The translations under genes were made by a program, and so were the position numbers. The notes beneath the pieces are model-generated. The model was not told the DNA's origin. It saw nothing but the letters and a program-made list of their open reading frames with translations, and ran no database searches. 64,000 bases of DNA from Deltaproteobacteria bacterium (GTDB taxonomy: Bacteria > Myxococcota > Myxococcia > SLRQ01), in assembly GCA_007130885.1 (NCBI GenBank), contig SLRQ01000024.1:1-64000 (forward strand). Direction: 5' to 3'. Below, piece after piece: positions 42,777-52,338 of the stretch (within the stretch, counting starts at the first letter, position 1; every line of letters begins with the position of its first letter).

Positions 42777-43231
42777 ATGTCTCATCTCCGGAAGAAGCGG
42801 CTAATTGCCTCAAGGATCTTCTTACAGCCTGGGGAAGGCGGCAATCCCTCCGCGATCCCATGGCGTACCTCGTGGAGGAGATAGGCATCACCCCGGCGCA
42901 GCTTCATGCCTTGATGTGGGTCGGCAGGGATAAGGAGCTGTCCATGGGAGATCTTGCGACGCGTATTGGAGTCACGGTCAAGACCGTCACCGGTGTCGTC
43001 GACCGCTTGGAAAGGGAAGGCCTCGCTTCCAGGGGCAGGCTCGATACCGATCGGAGGGTTGTAATGGTCTTTCTTACCGATGCTGGAAGAAAGAGGTACC
43101 GGCAGATCGACAAGAAGTTCGACGAGCGAATGGTTCATCTGCTTTCGCTGATGCCGGTGGAAGACAGAGAGTCCTTGCTGCGAATCATGAAGAACCTGTT
43201 GAACCGCATGGACGAGGCTCGGAAGAAATGA
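42770..43231 (+). CDS. MarR-family transcriptional regulator
   Basis: 153 residues. Winged-helix core about 45-115: ITPAQLHALMWVGRDKELSMGDLATRIGVTVKTVTGVVDRLEREGLASRGRLDTDRRVVMVFLTDAGR, with the DRR wing motif. The dimerisation helices flank it. First gene of the RND efflux operon; its stop overlaps the ATG of the TolC-like gene (ATGATG). Probable role: ligand-relieved repressor of the operon, including itself, via the inverted repeat over its start codon (inference). The start lacks a ribosome site, consistent with a leaderless mRNA. Confidence 0.9.
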   Translation: MRNVSSPEEAANCLKDLLTAWGRRQSLRDPMAYLVEEIGITPAQLHALMWVGRDKELSMGDLATRIGVTVKTVTGVVDRLEREGLASRGRLDTDRRVVMVFLTDAGRKRYRQIDKKFDERMVHLLSLMPVEDRESLLRIMKNLLNRMDEARKK

Positions 43232-44679
43232 TGAGGATGCCTCTTTGGATAGGGATAGTTCTTCCGCTCATTGTTCCCGCGCTTGCCTCGAGTGCCGATG
43301 CAGGCACCCAAGAGCGCGGCCGTGTTGTCACGCTGGATGAAGCCCTGTCCCTCGCCGATGAGCGCAACCTCGATCTCAAGGCTGCCCGAGAGGGTTTGAA
43401 GGCGGCTCGCGAGGCGTCGCGGCAGGCTTGGTCCCGCTACCTGCCCCAGGTGAGTGTGGGCGGCAACTACACTTATCACTCATCGGAGGCCTCGCTTGCT
43501 TTTCCGGCCGGCTTCTTGGTGCGAGACGTAGGTTTCGATGTCGGCCCTGAGTTCAACCCTGACTTCGACGAGGACGAGCCCATAGGCCCGGACAACATGC
43601 CCGGCTTTCCGACCAGCTATGTAGTGGTTCCTTACGAGATGATCGAGGCGGAGGTGCAGCGGCGCCATCAGCTCGGCGGTCAGCTTCAGGTCAACCAAGC
43701 GCTGGTCGTGCCGAGCTTGTGGCCGGCGATACGAGCCGCCTATCTCGGGGCCGAAATAGCGGAGCTGGGGGTCGAGAATGCCCGCGAAGAAATCCTGTTC
43801 GCCGTCGCCCAAATCTACTACGGGGCAGCAGGTTTGCGCGAGGCCGTGGCTCTGCAAGAGGAGATGGTTGAGGTAGCGTCCGAGCACGTTCGCCACGCCG
43901 AGCTTCGCGTGGAACAGGGGTCGGCGCCGCGTGTGGAGGTGCTTCGCGCCCGCATCGAGTACACCAAGGCCCAGCAGGATCTGGTCAGAACCCGCAACTC
44001 CTACGACGGAATGCTGAGCAGCCTGGCCGCCTTGCTGGATGTGGAGCCTACTTTCGAGGTCGAAGAGCCGGCGCCTTTGAAACCCCCGGCTGACGAGTTC
44101 GAGGATGACGGCGCCCTGCTCGCCGGGGCTTTGGATAGCCGGCCCGACGTCTTGAGCGCGCGTCTTTCGGTCGATGCGTCCGAGCAAAGCCGCCGCGCGG
44201 TTCGCAACAGATACTTTCCGACCGTAGGGCTAACCGGGACTTATCAGCTTACTAACGTGGAGGGGTTTACTGGAGACCGTGATAGCTGGTTTGTCGGTGT
44301 CGGCTTGTCCTGGAACTTGTTCGACGGCGGCCTTCGGGAGAGTGAACTACGGGAGGCGAGCGCGCGTTTGGCCGAGAGCCGGGTGCGCGCACGAGCCACG
44401 CAGGCCCGGGTTGAGGACGAGATTCGAAGGGCAATATTGGACCTGGAGAGCGCCAGAGCCAACGTAGTGAAGGCGGAGCAGCAAGCCTCTCTCGCCAGGG
44501 AGAACGTCGAGCTCGTTCGAACCGGGTTCGAGGCCGGCGTGACCACCTCGCTGGAGATGGTCGATGCAAACGCCGCCTTGCGTGCCGCGGAGCTGGCCAG
44601 GATCAACGAAAAGCTAAACGAGGAGCTGGCCTTGTTGACAATGCTAAGAGCGACGGGACGCTTTTTCGATGGCTACTAG
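43228..44679 (+). CDS. TolC-family outer membrane efflux protein
   Basis: 483 residues with a signal peptide (about 1-24). The TolC family fold shows as two repeats of long helices: VTLDEALSLADERNLDLKAAREGLKAAREASRQAWSRYLPQVSVGGNY early, and ARLSVDASEQSRRAVRNRYFPTVGLTGTYQLTN plus SWFVGVGLSWNLFDGGLRESELREA later. Trimer forms a barrel-and-tunnel exit duct in the outer membrane and periplasm. An insertion near 95-135 (DVGPEFNPDFDEDEPIGPDNMP) is unusually acidic. Overlaps its neighbours on both sides, so one operon with the adaptor and pump. Confidence 0.93.
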   Translation: MMRMPLWIGIVLPLIVPALASSADAGTQERGRVVTLDEALSLADERNLDLKAAREGLKAAREASRQAWSRYLPQVSVGGNYTYHSSEASLAFPAGFLVRDVGFDVGPEFNPDFDEDEPIGPDNMPGFPTSYVVVPYEMIEAEVQRRHQLGGQLQVNQALVVPSLWPAIRAAYLGAEIAELGVENAREEILFAVAQIYYGAAGLREAVALQEEMVEVASEHVRHAELRVEQGSAPRVEVLRARIEYTKAQQDLVRTRNSYDGMLSSLAALLDVEPTFEVEEPAPLKPPADEFEDDGALLAGALDSRPDVLSARLSVDASEQSRRAVRNRYFPTVGLTGTYQLTNVEGFTGDRDSWFVGVGLSWNLFDGGLRESELREASARLAESRVRARATQARVEDEIRRAILDLESARANVVKAEQQASLARENVELVRTGFEAGVTTSLEMVDANAALRAAELARINEKLNEELALLTMLRATGRFFDGY

Positions 44680-45970
44680 AAAGGACACCATGATTCAGCA
44701 GCCACTACTTGCGGGTGGTGTGCGTATGCCGGCCGCTACAGGAAAGCCTAAAGTACGTTCATCCCTTTGCGTCTATCCGTTGCTGGCGCTTTTTCTGTTG
44801 CTGTCCGTTCATATGGCGGGATGCAACAGGGATGCGCCGCCGGATGAGGAGGGGGCGGCGAGGACCGTGCAGGTTGCGTCGGTTGAGAGGGGGGACCTCG
44901 TGGAGAGCGTTTCTCTAGTCGGCGAGTTGCAAGGCGTGGAGGAGGTCAGGGTGCTGGCCCAGGTCACGGACAGCATTCGCAGGCTCGCGGTTCGTGAAGG
45001 AGACGAGGTGAGTAAAGGGGATGTGCTCGCCGTGGTCGAGTCGGACCTCATGTCACGAGCGTTGGAGCAGGCGGAGGCCGGCCTCGAGGCAGCCACGGCC
45101 AGCCGAGATGCACTGGAGAGAGAGGTGGTCAGGATCAGGACGCTGGTCGATGCCGGATCGGCGCCGAGCTCACAGATGGAGGGGCTCCAGGACCAGCTCG
45201 AGGGCGCGAGAGCTCAAGTGCGGCAGGCCGCGGCCGCCGTGGGCCAGGCATCCGCGCAGCAAAGTCGTTCGGTGGTCCGAAGCCCCATCTCGGGTGTCGT
45301 TACCGCAATAACGGCTCAGGAGGGTGAGATTGCCGCGCCGTCGATGCCGCTTCTGACGGTGGTGAAGCCTGATGAGCTCAAGGTTGTTCTGAGGGCTCCG
45401 GAACGTCATTTCCTAGGAATCAAGGAAGGCATGAGGGCTCTGATCACTCCGCTGGCGGACCGGGACATCGAAGTCGAGGCGGTAGTGAGTCTCAGGGGGC
45501 GGGTCTTGGACCGAATGACTCGCACGGGTCTCGTCGAGCTGGTAGTTGAGAATGAAGAGGGGCTGCTCGTTCCGGGCTCCGCCGTTAGAGCTGTTATCGA
45601 GACGCAACGCGTGCCGGACGTGATCGTGGTTCCTTCCGAAGCAGTGATGTTTAGAGGTGATACCGAGGTCACGGGTAGAGCATACGTTTTCGTTGCGGAG
45701 GACGACGTCGCTTACCGCCGGGAGGTGACCATAGGTTCGAGGCAGGAGGGCCGGATTCAAATCCTCGAAGGATTGACGGAAGGCGAGTCGATCGTCGTAC
45801 GCGGCGCCTACTTTCTTCGAGATGACACGCCGATTCGCGCCGTTGAAGAGTTTGAAAGTCGGGACGACCCTGGCCAAACGGTCGCTGGCGCAGACGAAGG
45901 ACGCAGCCGGGAACGCGGTGAGGAGAATCTAGAGGCCGCGCCCGGCCAATCGGGAGAGAAAGACCGATGA
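44669..45970 (+). CDS. RND efflux periplasmic adaptor (HlyD/MFP family) lipoprotein
   Basis: 433 residues. Signal with lipobox HMAGC (Cys52); a shorter start at M8 or M20 would also fit. Lipoyl and barrel-sandwich halves flank an alpha hairpin: VERGDLVESVSLVGELQGVEEVRVLAQVTDSIRRLAVREGDEVSKGDVLAVV, hairpin about 125-205, then QSRSVVRSPISGVVTAITAQEGEI. Beta-barrel and membrane-proximal domains follow (LKVVLRAPERHFLGIKEGMRALI; VVVPSEAVMFRGDTEVTGRAYVFV). Tail is acidic and low in complexity. Bridges pump and TolC-like protein; overlaps tolC by 11 bp and the pump gene by 4 bp. Confidence 0.93.
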   Translation: MATRKDTMIQQPLLAGGVRMPAATGKPKVRSSLCVYPLLALFLLLSVHMAGCNRDAPPDEEGAARTVQVASVERGDLVESVSLVGELQGVEEVRVLAQVTDSIRRLAVREGDEVSKGDVLAVVESDLMSRALEQAEAGLEAATASRDALEREVVRIRTLVDAGSAPSSQMEGLQDQLEGARAQVRQAAAAVGQASAQQSRSVVRSPISGVVTAITAQEGEIAAPSMPLLTVVKPDELKVVLRAPERHFLGIKEGMRALITPLADRDIEVEAVVSLRGRVLDRMTRTGLVELVVENEEGLLVPGSAVRAVIETQRVPDVIVVPSEAVMFRGDTEVTGRAYVFVAEDDVAYRREVTIGSRQEGRIQILEGLTEGESIVVRGAYFLRDDTPIRAVEEFESRDDPGQTVAGADEGRSRERGEENLEAAPGQSGEKDR

Positions 45971-48900
45971 AGATTACGGAGATCGCCGTTCGCCGGCCGG
46001 TCACCGGAATCATGGTGTTTCTGGGCCTGGGGCTTCTGGGCTTGATTACCTTCAGCCGGTTGCAGCTCGACATGTTGCCCGATATCGAGTTTCCGGTGGT
46101 TGGGGTGATAACGGCCTACCCTGGAACGGGTCCAGACTCGATAGAACAGCTGGTGACGCGTCCCATAGAGGAAGCGATCGGCTCCGTTCCGAATGTGCAG
46201 AACATTCACTCCAGAAGCTCTCAGGATACCTCATTGGTATTGGTGGAGTTCCAGTGGGGCACCAACATGCGGCATGCGGAGCAAGAGGTGCGCCGCAACT
46301 TGGAGATATTCGCGGAGGACCGTCTGCCCGATGACGCACAGAGGTCGTTGGTGTTTGCCTTCGATCCTTCCCTGCAGCCCGTGGCTTTTTTCGCCGTCAA
46401 TGCCCCGGGAGGCCCCGAGCATGTAACGAGGCTGGCGGAGGACGTGGTTCAACCCTTCTTGGAGCGGATCCCTGGTGTTGCCTCGGCGGATGTGATGGGA
46501 GGGACCAGGCGCGAGATTCAGGTTCGCCTGGTGCCGGAATGGCTGGAGGCTTACGAAATTCCGGTTCAGCAGATCGTGAACGTACTGCGTGCGTCCAACG
46601 TGATTATCCCAGGCGGCAGAATAGAGCAGGGGAACCAGGAGCTGAACATCTCGACCCGGTCAGAGTTTTCGAGCGTGAGTCAGATTCGGGAAGTCAACGT
46701 GGGGCAGCGGAACGGCATGCCCGTAATGCTGGATCACGTGGCCGAGGTCGTCGATGGTTTCGAGGAGCAAAGGGCGATAGTTCGAGCGGATGGTCAGACC
46801 GCGGTGATGATGGCGGTCAGCAAGCAGTCTGACGCAAATACGGTTCAGGTCTCACGCCTGATCGAGAGGGAGATTCCTCGCATAGAAGGGATGATGCCCG
46901 AAGGATCTTCTCTTGCGACCTTATTTGATCAGGCTACGCCCATCACGAGATCGATCTCCAACCTCGCCAGCACAGCCTTGATAGCAATCCTGCTTACGGC
47001 GGCCGTGCTCTTGGCTTTCCTGCGAAGCTGGCGGACCAGCACCATCGTGTTGATAAGCATTCCCCTCTCCTTGCTGGCTACTTTTTCGGTGATGGACTGG
47101 CGAGACGTCACACTCAACATCATCTCGATGGCGGGGCTGGTCTTGGCGGTGGGGCTGCTTGTCGACAACTCGATAGTGGTGCTGGAGAACGTATTCAGAC
47201 GGCTCCGAAACGGGGAAGACCCCAAAACGGCTTCCATCGAAGGCACACGTGAGATGGCCATGCCCATTACGGCCTCCACTCTCACTTCGGTTTCCGTATT
47301 CGCGCCCATTCTGTTCGTGCCGGGAATGGCGGGGCAGATGTTTCGGGACATGAGCCTCACCATCGTCATATCCTTGCTCTGTTCCTTGCTCGTGGCTCTG
47401 ACACTGGTGCCCTTGCTCGCGAGCCTTATGATCGGCCGGCTCAAGCAGAACAGGATCGAACGGCTGCTTGGGTGGCTCACCTCGTGGGTCGATCCTCTTT
47501 CCGACAAGTATGGCCGCTTCATCGAGCGGGCTCTGCGCCACAAAGGGAAGGTTGTGCTGGTGGCGGCCGGCGTGTTTCTGGGCAGCATGGCTTTGGTGCC
47601 TCTGCTCGGGATCGATTTCATGGCCCAACCGGATGAAGGCCATATCTCCTTTAGGTTCAGCACGGGCGCCGGTACATCGGTAGGCGTTACCGACAAAGTG
47701 TTCCTAGAGCTCGAGCACATCGTCGAGGAGCTGGTGCCCGAGGCGGAGACGGTCGTATCCAATTTCGGTGGGGGAGGCGGCATTTTCCAAACCGGCAGCA
47801 GCCACAGCGGAACCTTGCAGATACGCCTTCCTCCAAGGGGAGATAGAGACCGGAGTCAAGATGAGATCGAGAGTGTTCTTCGAGAGCGTTTCGAAGATGT
47901 TCCGGGCATAGATTTCCATTCCGAACAGGTCGGCTTCATGGGTTCAGCCGATGTGGTGGTGAAGGTGTTCGGGGACGATTTCGGAGATCTTCGTGAGTAT
48001 GGTCAGCGACTGGCCAGGCGCCTAGAGGCCACGCCAGGCGCGACGGACGTGGAGTTCTCGATGGAAACCGGCCAGCAGGAGCTGACGGTCGATCTGGATC
48101 GAGATCAACTCCGTGTGCTTGGTCTGAGCCCCCTTGATGTGGCGTCCACCATCTCCACCTACTTCCTCGGTACCACGGCGACCATGTTCCGTGATGGCGC
48201 CAGCGAGCATGGGGTCGTGGTGAGAGCGCCCAGAGAAGTGCGGGAGGATGTGAGGCGTCTGCGCGGGCTCCCCATTACCACTCCCCTCGAGGTTACTGTT
48301 CCGTTGGAGTCCGTCGCGGACATAGGGTCGGCCATAGGCGCGACTACCATACGCAGGGAGAATCAGCGCAGACAGGCGACGGTAACGGTCAACCGTGATC
48401 AGATACCGCTGGGAACGCTCGTTGAGCACGTGAACGAGGTCATTGAGGAGGTAGGACACGCTCCGGGTATTACCACCACGGTGGGAGGAACTGCCGAGGA
48501 CATGGCCGAGTCATTTCAGTGGCTGTTCATAGCATTTCTTGTCGCGATCCTTCTCGTTTACATGATCATGGCCAGCCAGTTCGAGTCGTTGCTCGAGCCC
48601 TTCGTCATCATCTTCTCCGTACCCCTGGCTTTGACGGGAGTCGTTTTAGCTCTTCTCGTTACGGATACGACCCTTCAGGTGACCGCTTTGGTCGGGGTCA
48701 TTCTCCTTGCGGGAATAGTGGTCAATAACGCCATTGTCTTGATCGATGTCATCAAGAACCGGCGGAGAGAAGGGATGGACCTGGTGGCGGCGGCGGCCGA
48801 GGCGGGCCGAATGAGGCTTCGCCCGATACTCATGACCGCGCTTACCACGATATTTGGCATGACTCCTCTGGCGCTGGAGATCGGCGATGGGGCGGAGATG

Positions 48901-49038
48901 TGGGCGCCCATGGCCCGGGCTGTCATAGGGGGCCTTGCGGTTTCCACCCTGCTTACCTTGGTGGTCATACCGACCGTGTATGTCCTCCTCGCGGGCTGGG
49001 CGGACAGGAGACGAGCCCGTCGATCGGCTCAAGTATGA
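45967..49038 (+). CDS. RND multidrug efflux permease (AcrB/HAE1-like)
   Basis: 1023 residues, twelve membrane helices, family-standard length. N-terminus MKITEIAVRRPVTGIMVFLGLGLLGLITFSRLQLDMLPDIEFP; periplasmic docking and porter loops between helices 1-2 and 7-8. In helix 4 the proton-relay region reads LLVDNSIVVLENV: Asp400 then Asn401, where AcrB has two Asp residues. This D-N form occurs in a subgroup of bacterial RND pumps. Helix 10-12 motifs (MIMASQFESLLEPFVIIFSVPLALTGV; GIVVNNAIVLIDVI; RLRPILMTALTTIFGMTPLAL) are standard. Substrates unknown. Last gene of the efflux operon; no terminator is obvious. Confidence 0.94.
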   Translation: MKITEIAVRRPVTGIMVFLGLGLLGLITFSRLQLDMLPDIEFPVVGVITAYPGTGPDSIEQLVTRPIEEAIGSVPNVQNIHSRSSQDTSLVLVEFQWGTNMRHAEQEVRRNLEIFAEDRLPDDAQRSLVFAFDPSLQPVAFFAVNAPGGPEHVTRLAEDVVQPFLERIPGVASADVMGGTRREIQVRLVPEWLEAYEIPVQQIVNVLRASNVIIPGGRIEQGNQELNISTRSEFSSVSQIREVNVGQRNGMPVMLDHVAEVVDGFEEQRAIVRADGQTAVMMAVSKQSDANTVQVSRLIEREIPRIEGMMPEGSSLATLFDQATPITRSISNLASTALIAILLTAAVLLAFLRSWRTSTIVLISIPLSLLATFSVMDWRDVTLNIISMAGLVLAVGLLVDNSIVVLENVFRRLRNGEDPKTASIEGTREMAMPITASTLTSVSVFAPILFVPGMAGQMFRDMSLTIVISLLCSLLVALTLVPLLASLMIGRLKQNRIERLLGWLTSWVDPLSDKYGRFIERALRHKGKVVLVAAGVFLGSMALVPLLGIDFMAQPDEGHISFRFSTGAGTSVGVTDKVFLELEHIVEELVPEAETVVSNFGGGGGIFQTGSSHSGTLQIRLPPRGDRDRSQDEIESVLRERFEDVPGIDFHSEQVGFMGSADVVVKVFGDDFGDLREYGQRLARRLEATPGATDVEFSMETGQQELTVDLDRDQLRVLGLSPLDVASTISTYFLGTTATMFRDGASEHGVVVRAPREVREDVRRLRGLPITTPLEVTVPLESVADIGSAIGATTIRRENQRRQATVTVNRDQIPLGTLVEHVNEVIEEVGHAPGITTTVGGTAEDMAESFQWLFIAFLVAILLVYMIMASQFESLLEPFVIIFSVPLALTGVVLALLVTDTTLQVTALVGVILLAGIVVNNAIVLIDVIKNRRREGMDLVAAAAEAGRMRLRPILMTALTTIFGMTPLALEIGDGAEMWAPMARAVIGGLAVSTLLTLVVIPTVYVLLAGWADRRRARRSAQV

Positions 49039-49134
49039 GCCGTGCCTAAGCGTCACTTGGTGTGTTGCGGTCTTGGGTCTGGGTTTTGCGCTCGCTACTC
49101 GGTCGGGATAAGTTGCTGATCGGAGCAGAAGCAA

Positions 49135-49995
49135 ATGGAGTTCGTTGATCTTACCGAGGAGCACCCCGCTCGCCGCGCTTTGGGCGATTTGGCCGAGCTG
49201 CACGACGAAAAAATCGACATCGTGGCGGGCTCGCTGCTCATAGCGGCGGAAGACCTAGGCCTAGACGAAGAAGATCTCGAGTGTTGCATAGGCCGGCTCG
49301 ACGACATCAGCCGCCAGGTGGGAGGGTTGCTTCCGGATGATCCCGAACCCGCCGATCGCCTGGCGTCACTCCACTCGGTGCTGTTCGGGGAGCTGGATCT
49401 TTCGGGTGATGACGTGGATATCGACGATCCGGGAAGCTTCATGCTGCCTGTCGTAGTGGAGAGGAGACGTGGTCTTCCCATCAGTCTTGCGGTCATGTAC
49501 ATAGCCGTCGCGGAGCGCTGTGGGCTCCGGGCCTCCGGGGTAGCTTTTCCCGGGCACTTCCTCGCCCGTTGCGACATCGACGACGGCATGGTGCTGGTGG
49601 ACCCCTTCAATGGGGGACGAACCTTGGATGTGGGAGACTGTCGCGAGCTGTTGGCGGCGACAAGCGGCGAAGAGGAGGAGTTTGATATGTCGCTGCTTCA
49701 GTCGGCGAGCCCCCGCTCGGTACTGACTACGTTGCTGGCCGGTCTTCGTGGCAGCTATCTTCGCCGCTCCGATGACGGGCGCGCGCTTCTGGCACATGAA
49801 AGGATGGTCTTGCTCAACCCAACCTCGATCGTTCTGTTGCGAGGTCGCGCCTCCTTATATTGGCGTTTGGGTCGCCCCGATCGAGCCTTGCGGGATCTCG
49901 AGAAGGTTTTGTCTCTCGATCCTTATCCCGATGAAGCCGCCCAGGTCAGCTTGGCGATCAAGCGCCTGCGCACGGAGAAGCCGTGGGTAAACTGA
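49135..49995 (+). CDS. SirB1-like transglutaminase-fold protein with TPR end
   Basis: 286 residues from ATG 49135, GGAG 9 nt upstream. The SirB1/transglutaminase-like core (about 60-180) shows LHSVLFGELDLSGDDVDIDDPGSFMLPVVVERRRGLPISLAVMYIAVAERCGLRASGVAFPGHFLAR, with the family Cys replaced in context by AVAERCGL and the GHF motif present. The last 70 residues are TPR-like (LRGRASLYWRLGRPDRALRDLEKVLSLDPYPDEA). Members are often near rsmB or prmC; here rsmB overlaps by 13 bp. Biochemical function of the family is not settled. Confidence 0.88.
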   Translation: MEFVDLTEEHPARRALGDLAELHDEKIDIVAGSLLIAAEDLGLDEEDLECCIGRLDDISRQVGGLLPDDPEPADRLASLHSVLFGELDLSGDDVDIDDPGSFMLPVVVERRRGLPISLAVMYIAVAERCGLRASGVAFPGHFLARCDIDDGMVLVDPFNGGRTLDVGDCRELLAATSGEEEEFDMSLLQSASPRSVLTTLLAGLRGSYLRRSDDGRALLAHERMVLLNPTSIVLLRGRASLYWRLGRPDRALRDLEKVLSLDPYPDEAAQVSLAIKRLRTEKPWVN

Positions 49996-51461
49996 AGACG
50001 CGCGCCGATGACGGGCGTTCAGTGGCTTTTGAGGTGCTGCTGCGCGTCAACAGGGGAGGTGCGTGGGCCGGCCTCACGTTGGACGCGGCTCTGCGAGAGC
50101 GTCCCCACATGGACTACCGAGAGAAGGCGCTTGCGACGGAGCTGGTGTACGGCTCACTTCGGCTGGCGCCCGCTCTCGACCGAGAGCTCGCGCGACATTC
50201 CCGGCGGCCCCTTGCGAATTTGGACGAACGGGTGCTCATCCTCCTGCGCCTGGGTTCATATCAGCTCTTGCACCTTCGAATACCCGATCATGCAGCCGTG
50301 GCGGAGACAGTGGAGCTGGCCGAGCAGGCGGGGGTTTCCCATGCGAAAGGCTTCTTGAACGCTGTTCTTCGCGCGCTCACCCGTGATCCTCGTCCGCCGC
50401 CTCCACCCCTGGACGAGGATCCTTGCGGTAATCTTCTAGTCGAGGAAGGTCTTCCTGACTGGCTCTGTAAGCTATGGCTGGAAGATCTGCCGATACGTGA
50501 AGCAGCGAAGCTTGCGAAATCGAGCAACCAGCCTGCACGGGTTCACCTGCGAGCCGCGAGCCGGCGGCACAGAAGCGAGGTTCTGAAAAGGCTCGAGGAT
50601 TGTGGGGTTGCCGCTCGTCCGGACGATCTTTCGCCGGTAGGGATAAGGCTCGAAAAGGGCATTCATCCGGAAAACATACCCGCTTGGGAAGATCTGGGCC
50701 TCCAGGCTCAAGATGAGGGAGCTCAGCTAGTCACGTATTACGCCTTGCTCTCCGGCCATGGACGCCCAGACTGCTCGAACGAAGTAGGGAATGTGCTCGA
50801 CGCTTGCGCGGCCCCGGGCGGCAAGACTTGCCATCTTGCGCAGGCCTTGCCTAATGCTCGGATTGTTGCGGTGGACTTGCACCGCCGTAGGGTCGAGCGG
50901 GTGCGAAGAGAAGCGGTTAGACTCGGTCTTGCGGAAAGAGTGGAGACGCACGCAGCCGACGCCACGGGGCCGATGCCTTTTGTTCGGTCGCGTAGCTTTG
51001 ACTTAGTGCTCGTCGACGCTCCTTGTACCGGGCTCGGAACTCTTCGCCGTCATCCCGAGATCAAGCTTCGCCGATCCGTGGAAGATGTGAATAGGCTTGC
51101 GAACCTCCAGTCGAGTCTGCTCGATGCCCTGGCTGATGCCGTCGCCCCGGGAGGCCTGCTGGTCTACGCTGTTTGTACGATGACCCGCGCCGAGGGGCCC
51201 GGAGTCATCCAGCGGTTCTTGACCTCCCATGCCGACTTCACGCTCGAAAGGCCCTCGGTGCCTGCGAAAAGCGACAAAGAGGCGCCTGGGACGTCCCATG
51301 AAGAACCGTCGGGCGGGAGCGGGAGCGGGGCGCCATGGGTTGACCTGTCCTCCATCCCATGGGAGAGCCTGCTGACCCCGGAGGGCGAGCTCCGGCTGTG
51401 GACCCATCGTCACGGTACCGACGGGTTCTTCGCCGCGCGGCTTCGTCGACAGTCGGAGTGA
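49983..51461 (+). CDS. rsmB: 16S rRNA m5C967 methyltransferase RsmB
   Basis: 492 residues from a GTG overlapping the previous gene. NusB-like RNA-binding domain (about 10-150), then the SAM-dependent domain with LDACAAPGGKTCHLAQALPNARIVAVDLHRRRV. Both active-site Cys are present: C348 (VDAPCTGLG) and C398 (YAVCTMTRAEG), the nucleophile pair of m5C methyltransferases. Residues 420-450 are a Ser/Gly-rich insertion. It methylates C967 of 16S rRNA. The fmt/def/rsmB order of many bacteria is not kept; rpe follows 25 bp later. Confidence 0.94.
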   Translation: MGKLKTRADDGRSVAFEVLLRVNRGGAWAGLTLDAALRERPHMDYREKALATELVYGSLRLAPALDRELARHSRRPLANLDERVLILLRLGSYQLLHLRIPDHAAVAETVELAEQAGVSHAKGFLNAVLRALTRDPRPPPPPLDEDPCGNLLVEEGLPDWLCKLWLEDLPIREAAKLAKSSNQPARVHLRAASRRHRSEVLKRLEDCGVAARPDDLSPVGIRLEKGIHPENIPAWEDLGLQAQDEGAQLVTYYALLSGHGRPDCSNEVGNVLDACAAPGGKTCHLAQALPNARIVAVDLHRRRVERVRREAVRLGLAERVETHAADATGPMPFVRSRSFDLVLVDAPCTGLGTLRRHPEIKLRRSVEDVNRLANLQSSLLDALADAVAPGGLLVYAVCTMTRAEGPGVIQRFLTSHADFTLERPSVPAKSDKEAPGTSHEEPSGGSGSGAPWVDLSSIPWESLLTPEGELRLWTHRHGTDGFFAARLRRQSE

Positions 51462-51486
51462 CCGAACCCACAGGCGGAGACAAGAA

Positions 51487-52164
51487 ATGCCGATCAGATC
51501 CGATACATCTCGCGCTGCAATAGCCCCATCGGTTCTTTCCGCGGACTTCGGTCGCTTGGGAGACGAGGTTGCGGCGGTCGAGGAGGCCGGTGCCGACCTC
51601 ATACACGTCGACGTCATGGACGGTCACTTCGTTCCCAATCTCACGATTGGGCCGCTGGTAGTAAAAGCCATGCGGGCGGTGACCTCCCTTCCATTGGATG
51701 TGCACTTGATGATCGAAAACCCCGAGCGCTATGTGGAAGCGTTCGCGGCCGCCGGGGCCGATGTGGTGTCGGTTCACGTGGAGGCTTGTCCTCATCTGCA
51801 CCGGGTGCTGCAGCAGATCAGGGAGTCCGGGGCCAAGCCGTGCGTCGCTCTCAATCCTCACACTCCCGTCAGTTCCATCGAGCACGTTCTGGACGACGTC
51901 GAGATGGTGCTCCTAATGAGCGTCAACCCGGGATTCGGCGGTCAATCATTCATTCCTCGGGTGCTCAACAAGATTGGAGAACTCTCGAGGATGATTGCAA
52001 GCCGAGGGCTCTCGGTTGACATCGAAGTGGACGGTGGCATAAAGGTCGCCAATTGCGGTTCGATTGCCGGTGAGGGTGCAACTGTTCTGGTCGCCGGCTC
52101 CGCCGTATTCGAGGCGGAGAGCTACAAAAGCGTTATAGAAAGGTTTAAAAAGGAGACAGCATAG
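51487..52164 (+). CDS. rpe: Ribulose-phosphate 3-epimerase
   Basis: 225 residues, ATG at 51487 with GGAG about 8 nt upstream. TIM-barrel motifs are complete: APSVLSADFGRLGDEVAAVEEAGADLIHVDVMDGHFVPNLTIGPLVVKAMR (metal-binding His/Asp), LDVHLMI, HVEAC, LNPHTP, VLLMSVNPGFGGQSFI and DIEVDGGI. Interconverts ribulose-5-phosphate and xylulose-5-phosphate. Often next to rsmB in delta-proteobacteria. The gene runs up to the tRNA-Pro gene, 30 bp away. Confidence 0.97.
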   Translation: MPIRSDTSRAAIAPSVLSADFGRLGDEVAAVEEAGADLIHVDVMDGHFVPNLTIGPLVVKAMRAVTSLPLDVHLMIENPERYVEAFAAAGADVVSVHVEACPHLHRVLQQIRESGAKPCVALNPHTPVSSIEHVLDDVEMVLLMSVNPGFGGQSFIPRVLNKIGELSRMIASRGLSVDIEVDGGIKVANCGSIAGEGATVLVAGSAVFEAESYKSVIERFKKETA

Positions 52165-52194
52165 CTGGTCTCGAGGTGTCGAGCAGTTCAATTT

Positions 52195-52268
52195 CGGGAA
52201 GTGGCTCAGCCTGGTAGAGCACCTGCTTCGGGAGCAGGGGGTCGCAGGTTCAAATCCTGTCTTCCCGA
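52195..52268 (+). tRNA. tRNA-Pro (anticodon CGG)
   Basis: 74-nt cloverleaf: acceptor CGGGAAG (52195-52201) pairs with CTTCCCG (52261-52267) plus discriminator A; D arm GCTC/GAGC; anticodon stem CCTGC/GCAGG with loop TTCGGGA, anticodon CGG at 52229-52231; T arm GCAGG/CCTGT with loop TTCAAAT (one G-T pair). CCA is not encoded (CA follows). It reads CCG codons. Confidence 0.96.
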
Positions 52269-52277
52269 CAATAAGCG

Positions 52278-52308
52278 ACGGCCGCGGGGCTTTTTGTTCC
52301 GCGGCCGT
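52278..52308 (+). terminator. Hairpin after tRNA-Pro
   Basis: Perfect 10-bp stem ACGGCCGCGG (52278-52287) and CCGCGGCCGT (52299-52308) around an 11-nt loop, 9 nt past the tRNA. The 3' side is followed by TAATTGTTT, only weakly T-rich, so termination is likely but not certain. Confidence 0.65.
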
Positions 52309-52338
52309 TAATTGTTTGGGGGGTGGGAGGCGTGACCG

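Noticed and set aside
50008..50386. Plus-strand frames inside rsmB
   Set aside because: Shadow frames of rsmB, whose catalytic Cys motifs are in the annotated frame.
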